From Hyperoodon ampullatus (lineage: Eukaryota; Chordata; Mammalia; Artiodactyla; Ziphiidae): a stretch of DNA of 64,000 nucleotides. Each line of letters opens with the position of its first letter. Within the stretch, counting starts at the first letter, position 1. Under the pieces are notes generated by a model, which worked only from the letters and a program-made list of their open reading frames with translations, did no database searches and had not been told where the DNA came from. Shown piece after piece: positions 14,325 through 26,163 of this stretch. Position numbers and translations under genes: made by a program. The stretch is taken from NCBI GenBank assembly GCA_949752795.1, contig OX457058.1, positions 157,049,353 to 157,113,352 of the forward strand. Reading direction: 5' to 3'.

Positions 14325-14489
14325 TGGGTTAGGGTTTTTGACTGAGGTTATTATTTGTTTGATGCTGAAGCAGATGCTCCAAGCATCCCACTCAGAGTAG
14401 CACTGATCTCAATTGTCTGAGACAGCCTTCTCTGAATATGAAACCCTCATAGCTGATGCTTTGGTCAGCTTTGAAGAAAATAGTAACAA

Positions 14490-14740
14490 ACATTTGAAGA
14501 GCTCTTTAAAATTTATAAACACTTTCAGATTCAAAATCTCAGTTGTATAAACTTACCCTTTGAGGTAGGTTAATTGACCAGCCATTATAATCATCATATT
14601 ACACATGAAAAGACAAGCTCAGGGAGATTAACTGACTTTTTCAATGTCCTAACAAGCTAGCATAGTAGGTGATACAACCAAGAGTGGAACTTAGGTCTCC
14701 AGACTCTAAAGTTTCTATCCCATATACTAGATTTCAGGTA
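14490..14740 (-). repeat. MIR SINE
   Basis: Antisense order is visible: ccctttgaggtaggttaatt, ttacacatgaaaagacaagc, then aacaagctagcatagtagg and ggaacttaggtctccagac. Confidence 0.6.
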
Positions 14741-17468
14741 CAAGGTGAGCCACTTTGGTGATGTAAGATTTTAATGCTTTTATGGAAGCTCTAAGCTAGT
14801 GTGGGGTTAAAAAAAAAAAGCAATTAATGATATTAATTAACTTATTCATTCATTAGTTCATTCAATAAACGTTTGAGTGATTATTAGTATTCTGGTTGGT
14901 AGGAAAAAAAAAGATAAAAAGATGCTATTCTTGTCCTAAAGTTCTGAGTGTAGCTGAAACTGAGAAGAAAACAAATTAAGTGCAGTGGAGTGTTGGAGCC
15001 AGTAACAACCTGTACAGGATGCAGTAGGTTCACAAAAAGGAATGGAGATTTGGGGACAGAATTACAGATACAAGTTAAGGGTTTCTTAAATACATAGGGA
15101 AAGAAGTCATTAACGTAAGGTCCTTCCATGTGTAAACATTCTATTCTACCAGGTTTGAAAATGCAATACTACCTTTTGTAATGTTTTATCCATTCTTATG
15201 AATCTTCTTAAGTATGAAAAGTTACTCTCAATCGGGCAAGCAGATCACTGATACAGAAATACAGTTCTAAGTATTGGGCTTGATGGTGTTCTTTACTCTT
15301 TTCCATCTTGGAGGTTTAGTTTTTCTCTTTCTCCCTATTTACTGTAATTAGGTGTGTAAAATGTTTGGGAACAGATAGTACAAGAACTTCTTACTTGGGA
15401 CATTTTTGTTCAGCATTAAAAAGAAAATGTTAAGTTTTTTATTTAGAGACAAATACCATGTTTGAAGCAGTCTTCACTCTTTCTCTGAGCATCACCCATA
15501 TCTGAGGAAGAGGTTGTGAGAAGTCAGGGTAAACTCAGGGCTCATTTTGTAACACAAGTGACAGCCATCCTCACATGACTAGGATTTGACATCCAGGCAT
15601 AGTTTCTCTGTTCTTTTTCTAAGCCAAGCCATGATTCAGAACTGAGCCATTGATTGTCTCAGAAGAATCCCTCCCTTCATCCCACAGTCACATAACATAT
15701 CAATCAATGAAAAGGATTTTGGTATTTCATAGGAGGGACAGATGATGAAGAGATTTATCTCATATACCTGATGTAAAAATCTTGAAAATTCTCATTAAAT
15801 ATTTGTTCTCCAAACTCCTTTTTACGCTTCCCTGATTACAATTTTTTAAGTGTTTCCCTGGTGTTGTACTCTGATTCCCAAGAAGGTTGCCTCTTCCTTC
15901 CTCTTTCCAGTACTTTCAATGGCAAATTTAAAATATTTAATGTTATGCAAAATAATTCATTTGGACCTTCCTCTTGAACCTCCCCTGTGCACACTGAAGA
16001 CAATGTCCTTATCAAGCAGGACTCACTCTCCCAGACAGGCGGGTTTGCACCTTGAGTTCCTTGAGTATTCTTCCAGCTTCTCAGGCACAACCCCAAGCAG
16101 TTTAGAAACACATTTCTTTGAAACAAGTGCACTTTCCAAGATGCATTCTGAGTAATTCCGTCTTATTGCATCTGATGTTCTTAAAAGTCTGATTTTGCAT
16201 TTAGACAGGGTTATTTGGACATGGGTGGGATAAAAATGGTCCCATCAAAATATGCTGTTTCAAGTCAAATTATTGTATTATTTGTTCTCAATGGCAAATA
16301 TAACCCCAAAGCATTCTTAACACTCAGTAGAGGCATAGATCCAGAACCATGCAGTTATTGGTAATAAAAACCTAGTGTAGATATGTAATGAAAGATGAAA
16401 ATGAAGTTGTGACCTGATTATGAGCTACTGGCAATATTATTTTCTATCTTATATTAGAAATCAAATGAGCTTTGTGTATTTTAACTGATGGTTGACTTAT
16501 AAAAATGTGTAGGCACTGATGTAGTGTTGTGTTTGCTTTATATGAAACTGTGGCTTCCATGGATTTAAAAAATACATATTTTATTTGCAAAGTGACAACC
16601 ATAAATTTTGGTATGTTCAATTGTTTAGCCAGTGATTTCCAGAAAGTAAGTGGTGTCCTACTTGTATGAGTTTTAAAACAGGCAATTTTGAAACAGGTAA
16701 ATTACTCAGTAGAAACCTTAGGAGACTCAAATTGCTGATGTATCTTCCTCAAAACACCTCTTATTTTCCAGGAGTATGTGTACACTAGACATATCTTATT
16801 CTTTATAAGTCTCACACTTAGACCACTTAACATTTCCTACTTAAAAAAAAAATGCCTATGAAACAAAAAATAGCCCATGTGAATGTTATTAAAACTAACT
16901 TTGTCCTACAGAAGTAATTTGATGCCTTGTGAGGCAATCTGTACATATAGGGTCTTCTCATACAATAAAATTCAATGTTAAAAGTATAATTATTCAAAAA
17001 AATTAACTAAATGGCAACAAGGGTTTTTCTTTTCCTATATTGTTGGGATTTTTTTCCTCCTCCTAAAACCTCCCAGCTGCCCTTTGTGAAGTTCCTAGAA
17101 TAATGATTAACATTATAAAACCAGAGACTAAAAATCTTGGTACGGACTGACCCATGGGGACACATTACTATAATTATTTTAAAATAAAAGGGGCATCCCA
17201 TAAGGGACAAAAGTCTGACTCATCCTCACAATTTATTCTGTTTGTCAAAGTCACCCCCAAAATTTCTTAGGAGTGGTTGGAATTGGCTCAGAACCAGGGG
17301 CTCTCAAGTGTCTTACCTTTGTGGTTCGCCTACCTGGGTTTCCCAGTCCTTGGTTGAACATTAATGTTCTCACAGGGATAAAATATTTAATGTAATTCTT
17401 GTGATCTCTTCCAGTAGAGGCTGAGGCCATTTCTAAAACCTCCTTCCCCATGTCCCTTCCACAGTATC

Positions 17469-17470
<2 letters not shown>

Positions 17471-17512
<42 letters not shown>
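17471..17512 (+). repeat. (CA)21 microsatellite
   Basis: Uninterrupted CA dinucleotides over 42 bp. Likely polymorphic in length. Confidence 0.98.
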
Positions 17513-17516
<4 letters not shown>

Positions 17517-18324
17517 GTCTCTTTTTTCCTTTTCTCAAGGTTTAATCTAGCATTTTGTTTCCCACATGGTCTCTAGAAGACTGGCAATTTCCCCCAATGT
17601 CCTTCAAATAAGCCGCACTCATTTCCTGACTATCCTGTAGTTAGTTTACTGATGCTATGCCACTATGCTCTTTACAGTGGAGGAGTGGAGGGGGTTTTGC
17701 CTCTATTACCTAAAAAAAGCTGTCCATTTATCAGGTACATTTAATTACCACAGCTGTCACCCATGTGCCCTGTCAATTTGGCCAAGTCCAAGAACATGTA
17801 TATGGAGCAGTATTAATTATAACCCCTCTAGGTCTTACAAAATTTACCTTCTGAGTTTATGGATGAATATGGGCTAAGTTTCCTAGAGCAGAACCCATGA
17901 ACTCATGTGTATTTTTACCTCAATTCCTGCCACTACAGGCTCTACTTCAAGCCCCAACACATGTACACGTATACACATGCTTACAAGAATGTAATTGGCA
18001 AAAGGCCTTGGGATGACCTTTGCCTCTACTGGAAAGGCATGAAACTAAATCCAGTACCTTTCTCCTACTCTCAAATTGGTTTTGTCTTGCTGACCTCTTC
18101 CCAACCCTAACTTGCTGGTCTGTTTTCCTATTTTCCCTAAATGCAACTTACTTTAAGCATGTATTAACTTGGTTAACATTCCTGCAGTTAAAGGATAATA
18201 GACAATTACCCATTTGTCAGTCTTAGCCTCTTTCTTCTCTCTCAAATGTCTACTTATGACGTACATCCAGACTGCACGCCCCTTTTTTGTTTTTGAGAAG
18301 CAAAACCAAAAAAAAAAAAAAACA

Positions 18325-18372
18325 TTTTTAAAGAAAATGCAAGATTTCTTTTTAAAGAAAATGCAAAATTTG
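18325..18372 (+). repeat. 24-bp tandem repeat, two copies
   Basis: tttttaaagaaaatgcaaga and tttttaaagaaaatgcaaaa begin 24 bp apart at 18325 and 18349, right after an A-rich run and about 100 bp before the candidate alternative exon. Confidence 0.85.
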
Positions 18373-18445
18373 TTTTTAATTTTGGCTGTCAGCAAAAGGG
18401 GAATCAATAAGCCAGAATATACAAAACAACAAAAAAAAGTGTCCC

Positions 18446-18472
18446 CTGACTGCTCTGTCTGTGCCTCCTCAG
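18446..18472 (+). promoter_or_regulatory. strong 3' splice acceptor for the candidate alternative exon
   Basis: Branch-like ctgac is followed by an almost uninterrupted pyrimidine/GT tract and ctcctcag, with no earlier AG between branch point and acceptor. It resembles a constitutive acceptor more than chance intronic sequence. Confidence 0.6.
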
Positions 18473-18567
18473 CGTGTGCATCTGGTTGTTCATCTCTGAA
18501 AGTGTGTGAAATACTCTTTTCTTTCAATTATTTTTCGTTCTTTGCTCCCTTCTTGTTTGGGAATTAA
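18473..18567 (+). CDS. NRXN3: candidate alternative terminal coding exon of neurexin-3 encoding a GPI-anchor-like C-terminus (coding part)
   Basis: Seen in sequence: the AG at 18471-18472 has a pyrimidine-rich tract (18441-18470) and a branch-point-like ctgac with its A at 18449, 23 nt upstream. The downstream frame is phase 1, the same as the known last exon. A preceding exon ending in G would give Ala and then 30 residues before TAA at 18565. The peptide has small residues first (ACASGCSS), a short polar spacer (LKVCE), then about 17 hydrophobic residues (ILFSFNYFSFFAPFLFG) at the extreme C-terminus. That order is the GPI-attachment layout. Known for the family: neurexin-3 transcripts vary at splice site 5, including forms with early stops that are secreted or lipid-anchored. 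Inference: this is such an exon, giving a neurexin-3 without the transmembrane helix or PDZ tail. The alternative is an unused cryptic acceptor. No transcript evidence is available here. Confidence 0.6.
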
Positions 18568-20220
18568 GTGCTTTTTGTATTATATATATCTATCTGTATA
18601 TATATCAATGTGTTTCTTTTTAATTGCTAGATCTTTATCTTTAGATTTGGTTTTATCCAAAACTATGACAAAAAAAGTTATGAATTGTTTTCTGCAACTT
18701 TTCCCCACTCCCTCTTTAAATGTGGAACAACTTCAGCTGCAGAATCCCCACATCCACATCTTTCAAATAAGCCCAGTCTCACTAGAATCACATGCACCAT
18801 GGGTGGCATGGGGAAGACAGGTGATGTCATTCAGACAGTACCCTTTCTATATAGGGAAGTCATGAATGACCCAGCCAGTGGGCTCCCTATACAGCTTTGT
18901 CTTTCGATTTGAAGATCTCCACCCCCTCCCCTAACTCTAGATGGGGCTGTGTGCCTGCCGATGAAGTTGTTCAACTTGAATGCATAAATCTAGTCTCCTT
19001 GTTTTTGCTTTTAACCTTTTGATCATTATTATAAGTATTACTATTATTATTTTATGTATTTTGGCTACTTTTAGTAGGGACAAAAGTTTAACTGTTTTTA
19101 TTATTTAAAAATCTTTAATGAAACTGTAATGATTTTTGGAGTAATTGCATGTTGAAGAAGTTGCAGCTTAGGGTGTGTGAGATTGTCAGTGTTAGAGTTC
19201 TGTTCTTTATTTCTGTAGATGGGCATGTGTAGGCTCATTTGTTTTTGTATATTGCCCATCCCTTCCTTACAGCCAGAAGCTCTAATGCAGCTAGATCACT
19301 CCGTGCCGCCCTTACATGGACATGGCGACTCACTTACACATTTACTCCCATCATCTTCATCTCTTGTGTAGTACACTCATAGATATGACCCTACCCTTTC
19401 TGCATCTTTCCTTCCCATACCCCTCCTTTCTTTAGCATTGTTCAAACTTATGTGCTGTCATCCATCCCCTTCAATTAAAGAAAGTCTAAAACTTGTCAAA
19501 AAGACAAAAAAAATTAAAATTAAATATATATCTGAGAACCTATAATAATGCAGAAATTCATTCAAAACCCTCGAGATTCATAGATTGTTTTAAAGGCAAA
19601 TTATAAAATTAAACAGGTTTTTTTAAAGTTTTTTTAAATCATTGCAATCAGAATAATTTCAGATTCAAAACTGATGCCCTCCCAAGCCCCTCAAAGTAAA
19701 AAATTTGTTAAAGTGCAGATTTTTTTTTTCTTTTCATGTTATGTGGTGTGGATGTATGTGTTGTTGCCTCCCTGTATCATCCTCTGTTGTAAATTATTAT
19801 ATTTGAAAAATTAGACATTTTGCTCAAAAGTTTTTAAAGAAATGACAACAAAAAAGCAAGTTACAAGAATGTGGCAATTCTATTTGTCCAAGAGCATTCT
19901 TACACAACTTTCTTTTGTAAATTTTTCTTTCATGCCAAAAAACATGCGGGCAATTTGTTGATGTAAGTTGACTATAAATTAATACAGTATGCTTTTTTAA
20001 GTTAAATTATTTTGTCTATATGGAAATGGTTTCTTTATTTTTCCTAAAACAGCCTCTATTTTTTATTTGCTTTTACTTTTCTTTTCTGTCCTTATGTTGT
20101 GAATGCCTTGTTGATGTTATTTGCTCTCTTTCCCTCTAGTTTACTTTGAACCTGGAGTTGATTTTATTTTCTACTATGTGATTTTGAAGACAATATTAAA
20201 TATTTTATTTCATTTGTGTC
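18568..20220 (+). other. NRXN3: candidate 3'UTR of the alternative NRXN3 terminal exon
   Basis: About 1.65 kb follows the TAA without any recognised interspersed repeat. It is T-rich with many short T and A runs, in the style of a long neuronal 3'UTR. Variant polyadenylation hexamers ATTAAA occur at 19474 and 20195. The second is followed within 20 nt by a T/GT-rich element near 20206-20220, which would suit cleavage at about 20,220. The UTR reading depends on the upstream exon call. It could instead be conserved intronic sequence. Confidence 0.42.
20195..20200 (+). promoter_or_regulatory. candidate polyadenylation signal (ATTAAA) of the alternative NRXN3 terminal exon
   Basis: ATTAAA is followed by a T-rich stretch and tttgtgtct about 15 nt further on, a plausible downstream element. 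A second ATTAAA at 19474 lies in an A-rich context and is a weaker proximal candidate. Confidence 0.35.
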
Positions 20221-21594
20221 TATTTGCTTAATTTTCACTGTTATATTTTGTGCTGAATTGCTTCTAATGATCAATGTGAATTCTACTCTTGGTAGAAGGG
20301 TGTGGATAAATTGTTCTTACCATCCAAAGGAAGCCTGGCCTCTTTGCCTGAACCAACTTTTAAAGCCTTGAAAGTAATGGTAGACTCTACAGTGGGATAT
20401 GAAATTGGATACAACCTACAGGAGGCCTGTACTCCAGAAGAAAGTTAGTTGAGTTAACTGCAAATGTTATCAGTGGTAATACATCCTAATTTAACTCCTT
20501 AGAAAGCATTTGAGGAAATCAGTCTTTTATTTTATTTTCCTTCAGCAAAGGGGAAATAAGGTACTCTCAAGTGACTATGGTAGAGCTTGGTTATCCAGGA
20601 TTAAACTATCACCATCACTGCAAGCTACAAAATCACTTTTACTGAGAATAGAGAAAGAACCCCAGAGTTTAGAGTATTGTCCTATGATAATGATGCCTTC
20701 CAAAGTATAAAACTAACTACTGGTGAAAGCACACCCGCACACAGTAAGCACCCAAATCTCTCTCTCTCTTTCTCTTTTTCCTTTTCCATTTCTATTAATA
20801 TTTGCCATTTCTCTCAAGGATTTAAACAGGTAAGCTTTAAAAGGATCCTAAGATTCTACCCACAAGAAACATGATGATTTTCACATCTAAAGTTTTATTT
20901 AGGAAACGTCTCAGGTAGGTATTGCCATTTTGTGTGACTCTACGGTGAGAATACTCCTTGACCTTAAAGGTATTTGGTCAATGTTGCCTTATCACTTCAG
21001 GAAACAAAAGATCAGCAAGAAGTGCTATATAATTTTTAAATAAAGAGATTACTTGCTTCACTTTAGTTTTAGGTATTAGTATTACTGTTAAAGAAATATC
21101 AAACTGAAGAGTGGATAAGACATATGTTTCCAGCCCAGCAGCTTCAATGAATGTACTTTATCTGCCTCAGTTTATATGATTTTATATTGTTTGACATGTT
21201 GGATGATATTTTAGGTTTAAAACTAAGAATCTCCTAAATAGACTATTTTATCTAATTGAATTGAAAACTTTTATTTTTGTTGAGGATGCTATCCATAAGT
21301 CTATTTGATATAAGGCTTATCATTTATTTTAAATGCAAGCTCTTGGGCTTATTATAAATCATTCTTCAAACTCTGCATTTAAAATAGCCTTAATAATCTA
21401 GATCCTATATTATTATACTTATACCTCAGCATACTACTACTACACAAAAAAAGGTCAGAAAAAAGTAGTCAATGATTTCAGTGTTTATAGGCCCAAAATA
21501 TTAGTAGAAATGATACTAGAAACTAGAATTTTGGAGTAGCAGTTTCTGTGCTAAATACTTAACATGAATTATAATTAACATTAACATGCATTAT

Positions 21595-21750
21595 TATTAG
21601 TCACATTGGTGGCTTGAGATAGGCTGTGTTATTATTCCCATTGTACAGAGATTTTAATAAATTTGACCAACTCATGGCTAGTAAGCCACAGAACTGTGAT
21701 GCTAACCTGCGTCTGAGTGACTTCAGAGGCAAAGCTTTTAACCAATAGGC
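21595..21750 (-). repeat. MIR fragment
   Basis: Contains ttattcccattgtacagaga, then catggctagtaagccacag and gcttttaaccaatagg, an antisense MIR. Confidence 0.55.
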
Positions 21751-24700
21751 AGATGAAAAACTCCACTAGACCTTCCTTCTTTTACAATATATAATGACAT
21801 CAGGGGGTTATAGCTCATCTTACGTGGGTGTATATTGAAAAAATAGAATCTGTAGTCTTTCAGAATCAAACCCATTTCAGATAAACTAGGGGAAAATGTC
21901 CTACCTAGAGATTCTCATCTCATTAAAATGCTCATTAAAAAGTTAAGCCCCTTTGAGATACTTGAGTTTTTCTGCTTTCTTCTCCCCAGGGACTTGCCAT
22001 GCCTGTCTGTGACTATTTTTTCTGAGGTTGGATGCAGAACAATTTCATGGTTTCAAGCTTCCAGATATTGATGTGTTGCAAGTACACACTTCTGTGGCAC
22101 CAAATAACTAAATGAATATCATTCAATAACTAATTTTGTGGGGAAAAAGATGATTCCTCCCCACTGTATGTTAGTTTCCCAGCAGAGAATGAGAAAAATG
22201 CAAATAAGAGATGAGGTAAAGAACCTAAATATAGATAAAAGAAATTCGAGGAATTGGAGCACGGTGTCCTCTCCCAGAGTCTCACTCTTCAGTGTCATTG
22301 TTTTTCGTATTTTTGTGACTTCTTCCACTCAGATATCTCCAGAGAGGCAAAGGTTGGAGCCATATTGAAACTTTGTGCTGCTTTTCTTGCTTTTTCAGAT
22401 GACCCACTACACCACCATCACCTACAACATTCTCACAGTTCAGAAGAGTTCTATTAAATTTTTAATATACTGTCTTTTTCGATGGCAGAGAGCCCCTTTT
22501 GCTGAATATCAGCCCTAGACACATGAATTATATATCTATAAATACACTCATAAAACAAAAAAGCAGGGCAGCCTTCAGGGCTAAAATAGACCTTTTATAT
22601 CCCTAGTGATCTCTCTGGTTTAAAGATAAGCACAACCCTGTCAAAAAAGGGTATATATTCCTGATTTAAAATGCTAACTTTAAGGAATATGGATAGTTCT
22701 TATTCCAAACCAAAGAAAAATTCTGGGGATTGAATAGGAAATTAGAGTTGTGATGGATTACAGGTTTTGTATTACTCTGCCTGCAACCCCTTATGACTTT
22801 AAGCTTGTTGCTTCTATGAATACTTTCATAAGCATAGACATCTGGTAGATCACTGATTTCACGTTCTTTGGGCAGTGAAAAAAAAATTATCAGCTGCTCC
22901 AACATTTCTGAGGAAACTCACTTTAGATTAATACAAATAAACATGAAATCTTAAATAGCCTTCTGCAATCTAAGTCATTTCTAGTAAGGATCTAATGATG
23001 GGAGAAACACATCCTTCACCTCCTTATCTCAAATGATGTGTGCCCTTGGACCTCCCAGGACACTAGAATCATCTTAAATCTTAAATATGGAATTTGATAT
23101 TAAAATGGCCTATACACCCCAACTCACATACTTGTCCCAGGCACCTTTCACGTTTATAGTTATCCAAAAATTTCCACCTACTTTCACTTTAATTCCCCTT
23201 TGTAATACCAACTCCTACATCCCAGTGGACTCCCTTTCAAATTAAAGACATTTTTCCAATTTCTTGAGATGCCAGGAGAGGGGAGCTATGAAAGTTCCTA
23301 TGATTTCATTGATTAAACACTACCAGGATTTGGGCTCAAATGTCCCTGACAGGGGCATCATTTATCATTTTTAACACTGCTACTAGGATTAATAACAAAA
23401 TGACAAAGAAATTGAAGATTAGCAGTTTTAACAGATTCTGTTATTTAAACTCTGCAACAGCATACCCATCATTTTAGTTTGGAAATAAGCTCTTACCATT
23501 TCACTTAAAGGCTCACCAACCTTTTAGAAGCTCTTTGTAAATTAGTGAGCTTCAAGACCCTCTTTTCATCCCCTTATCAAAAGGATGATTTTCACTTTTT
23601 TTTTTTTTCTGCTCCAAGAGAGATACTCACATTAGGGTGTTGAATGAGAAGCGAATAGCAAAGGAAAGTGGAAGTGATTCAACTGCAGAATGAACAGTTT
23701 GTAGATTTTGTAGATTTTTAACAACAAAGACACAGTGGAAGCTTTAGCTGGGATTGAAAAGACAAGGGGGTAAAAAAAGACAAATGTGAGACTCCAGTTG
23801 GGTGTCACAGATGGTACAATAAAATTGCAAATGAATGCCACTCTGTAATCATGAAGACAGTGATCTTAATCTCACTTAAAGAGACACTAGCATCCTACTT
23901 AACAATTTGCCTTTATATTTAATTATTTGTTCCAGGACTTCGCCTCCCAACAAATCAGTCATTCCTTGTCCTTTATCCCAGTTTACTCTCCACTTAATAA
24001 ACAATGGGTTGATTTTTATCCTTGCCCTAAAAAGCAAATGACTCTCAGTATTTGTGCCAGAAAAGAACACCCATTCTAGGTGAGATGGGTACAAAAACCC
24101 TGTCTTGTTCTCTAAAGGAAAGTAAAATCATCCCTGAGCGATCCCTAGGGAACCTTTAACAGACTGCATGAGCCTTCACTCCTCTCTCCTCACTGCTCTT
24201 TTCTTACTCAGACACTGCCTTCTCCCCCATATCATCTTAAATATAACACTCAGGGCCTCCCTACCGGAAGAATAAGAAGAAAAGGTACCTCAGGGTTAGC
24301 TTTAGGACTGGCTTACCTTTATGGACCTGTGTTCCAAATCCCATTTATAAAAATTAGCAAAAGTATGTAAATTATGCATTAAATAAGTTGCAAGACATAT
24401 GAATTACATATCTTCACAATGTAAAAAAAATAGGCATGCTTGTCCAGGAAAGCAAGTCTGAAGCTTTGTCAAATCTACAAAAATCGGTTTGCTCAATAGT
24501 TTCAAACTCTGAGCACTAGAAGAGAAGCTTGGGGTTTAAAGCACAGACTAAAATATCATCTTGAGATTCTCAGAAAGATTCTTGTTTTATTTCCCCACAT
24601 GTGCTAACATCATCAGGTAGGCCAGGGATGACTGTACTGTGCTCTCTTGTCCCTTCCCTTCCTTAAGGTATGCATTATGTCCATTGTTGCCATGCTCCCC

Positions 24701-25793
24701 AACTCAGTTTCTCTCTGCAGAGAATAAAAGCTTCTGATGTGGTGCAAGCAGTTCTTCTCTGGTGCTCTGAAAGTGTGCAGTAGCTTTCTTTGCAGGAGGC
24801 TTTTTCTTAGCACACCTGAAACCTGGACAGTTTAGATGCAGCAGGTCAGAAAGAAGACTTCAACCATAATATTGTATTATCATCTCAACTGTCTGACTAA
24901 CTGGGTCAGGGACATATCATGCCATCCCTGCTAGAGGACTTTTAAAAACAATAGTTGGAATAATTTTTTAAATAAATTTAATGAAGAGACATGAACTGTG
25001 ACTTCTTGATTCTTTCTCTGTTTGAAAATAACACTGTAAAGAAACACAGGAGAGACTGAAGACTGATTATCTTGCTTACATACATGAATAATAAGCTTGG
25101 CCCTACAATTAGGTGAGTAACATCCACCACAGAATATTTGTGGTAACCATAATTTGCAGGGCACTATGATTTAGTGAACTATTCTGAGCTTCCTTTCCTG
25201 ACCTAGTCCTCGTATGTTTATAAGTGCAATAACTAGGGTCTGTGGGTAAACCGATAAATATCTGCCATTCTAAGAAATAAAAGGAATCCAAATTGGAAAA
25301 AAGGATCACTGATTTTAAAAACTACTTTGCTATCTCCACATTTCTGAATCTAAAAGTAAGTTTCTAGTAAGTCATGGATATGTAGGCTGGGTATTCTTAA
25401 AATCTAGTGTCTGCTCAGTATATATTACATATAGCATAAAAGCAATGTATAAATATAATACCAGACCAATGTAAAACAAGTTGTTTTATAGTCAGGGGAA
25501 TTTCTGGAAAAGCATAATCAAGATGGGCTTGTTAGATGAACATTTTCAACCTACTGTAAGTTTCCCTTACTTAGCATATAGTAAATGAAGACCGCACTTG
25601 ATAAATGTGAAATAAAAGGTAGTAACTTAAAATACTAAAGATGAGCTCTTTTATGTTCCTTAATCTTGATCTCAGTGACATGGAAAATATGTCATTCTCA
25701 TCCTAATGGGAGCAAATAAGTAGAAACCCAAGAAAAAAATAAGGAAATGCTATGGCTCACAGATTAATCACATGCATATGTGCATGTACGTAT

Positions 25794-25812
25794 ACACACA
25801 CACACACACACA
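25794..25812 (+). repeat. short (CA)n microsatellite
   Basis: About nine CA units. Confidence 0.9.
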
Positions 25813-26127
25813 ATTTTCATGGTCAGTATTTGCAACAGTATAGGTGAAGGTCATTATCCTATAAGCAGATCCTGGAAAAAGCCTATTTGAATTCTATCTA
25901 AATAATTACTTGAGAGTATCTTTAAAAATCTAAGCCCCCAATCTAAGGATTTCAGGTTTTGATGGCAAGAGGCATATAATGGGCTAGAACTATAGCCCAA
26001 TAATCAGCCTAGAAGTAGAGAGGATCCATATGTGGATCCAAGTCATTTTATTATAATTTCGGAGGTGTAACCTATGAACTATACATACATTCATTGAGTG
26101 TGGCTGTGAATTGTTTTTCTACAAATA

Positions 26128-26163
26128 TACTAATTCTGTTTTTCTTTTTCTTTTCAATCCCAG
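26128..26163 (+). promoter_or_regulatory. primary 3' splice acceptor of the NRXN3 last exon
   Basis: A tactaat branch motif with its A at 26133 is followed by a T-rich tract and caatcccag. The upstream frame from 26094 reads through intron sequence, so the ATG there is not a start. Confidence 0.9.

Larger units (their letters stand above)
1..18472 (+). other. NRXN3: NRXN3 intron upstream of candidate GPI-type terminal exon
   Basis: No neurexin exon was recognised here. In particular the exon that should precede both terminal exons, which encodes an acidic segment ending in a split Gly codon, was not found, so it probably lies upstream of the window. The sequence is AT-rich and holds old repeats (MIR, MER20), microsatellites, a 55-bp tandem duplication and one young CHR SINE. 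All open frames here are short, lack splice or codon support, and look like chance frames. Assignment to the NRXN3 intron is inferred from the downstream exon. Confidence 0.8.
20221..26163 (+). other. NRXN3: NRXN3 last intron, distal part
   Basis: Mostly AT-rich sequence without recognised genes. It contains an old MIR (about 21.6 kb) and a short CA repeat (25.8 kb). It ends in a strong acceptor: tactaat branch motif at 26128-26134, T-rich tract, and AG at 26162-26163. Short open frames on both strands have no supporting features. Confidence 0.75.

Noticed and set aside
14025..14400. Five overlapping open frames on both strands
   Set aside because: They lie over the GC-rich CHR SINE. Similar frames recur at each SINE copy (38.8, 43.1, 47.9, 55.1 kb).
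15836..16155. 98- and 101-residue frames on opposite strands
   Set aside because: Mutually overlapping, no splice or domain support, and intronic. Chance frames in a region of balanced composition.
18188..18200. Acceptor-like cctgcag at 18181-18187, also phase 1, followed by an early TAA
   Set aside because: Upstream tract is poor in pyrimidines. The stronger acceptor at 18472 with a longer, structured tail is preferred.
26094..26163. Start codon and 23 extra residues ahead of the neurexin-3 exon
   Set aside because: This is intron: the poly-Phe run is the translated polypyrimidine tract, followed by the AG at 26162-26163.
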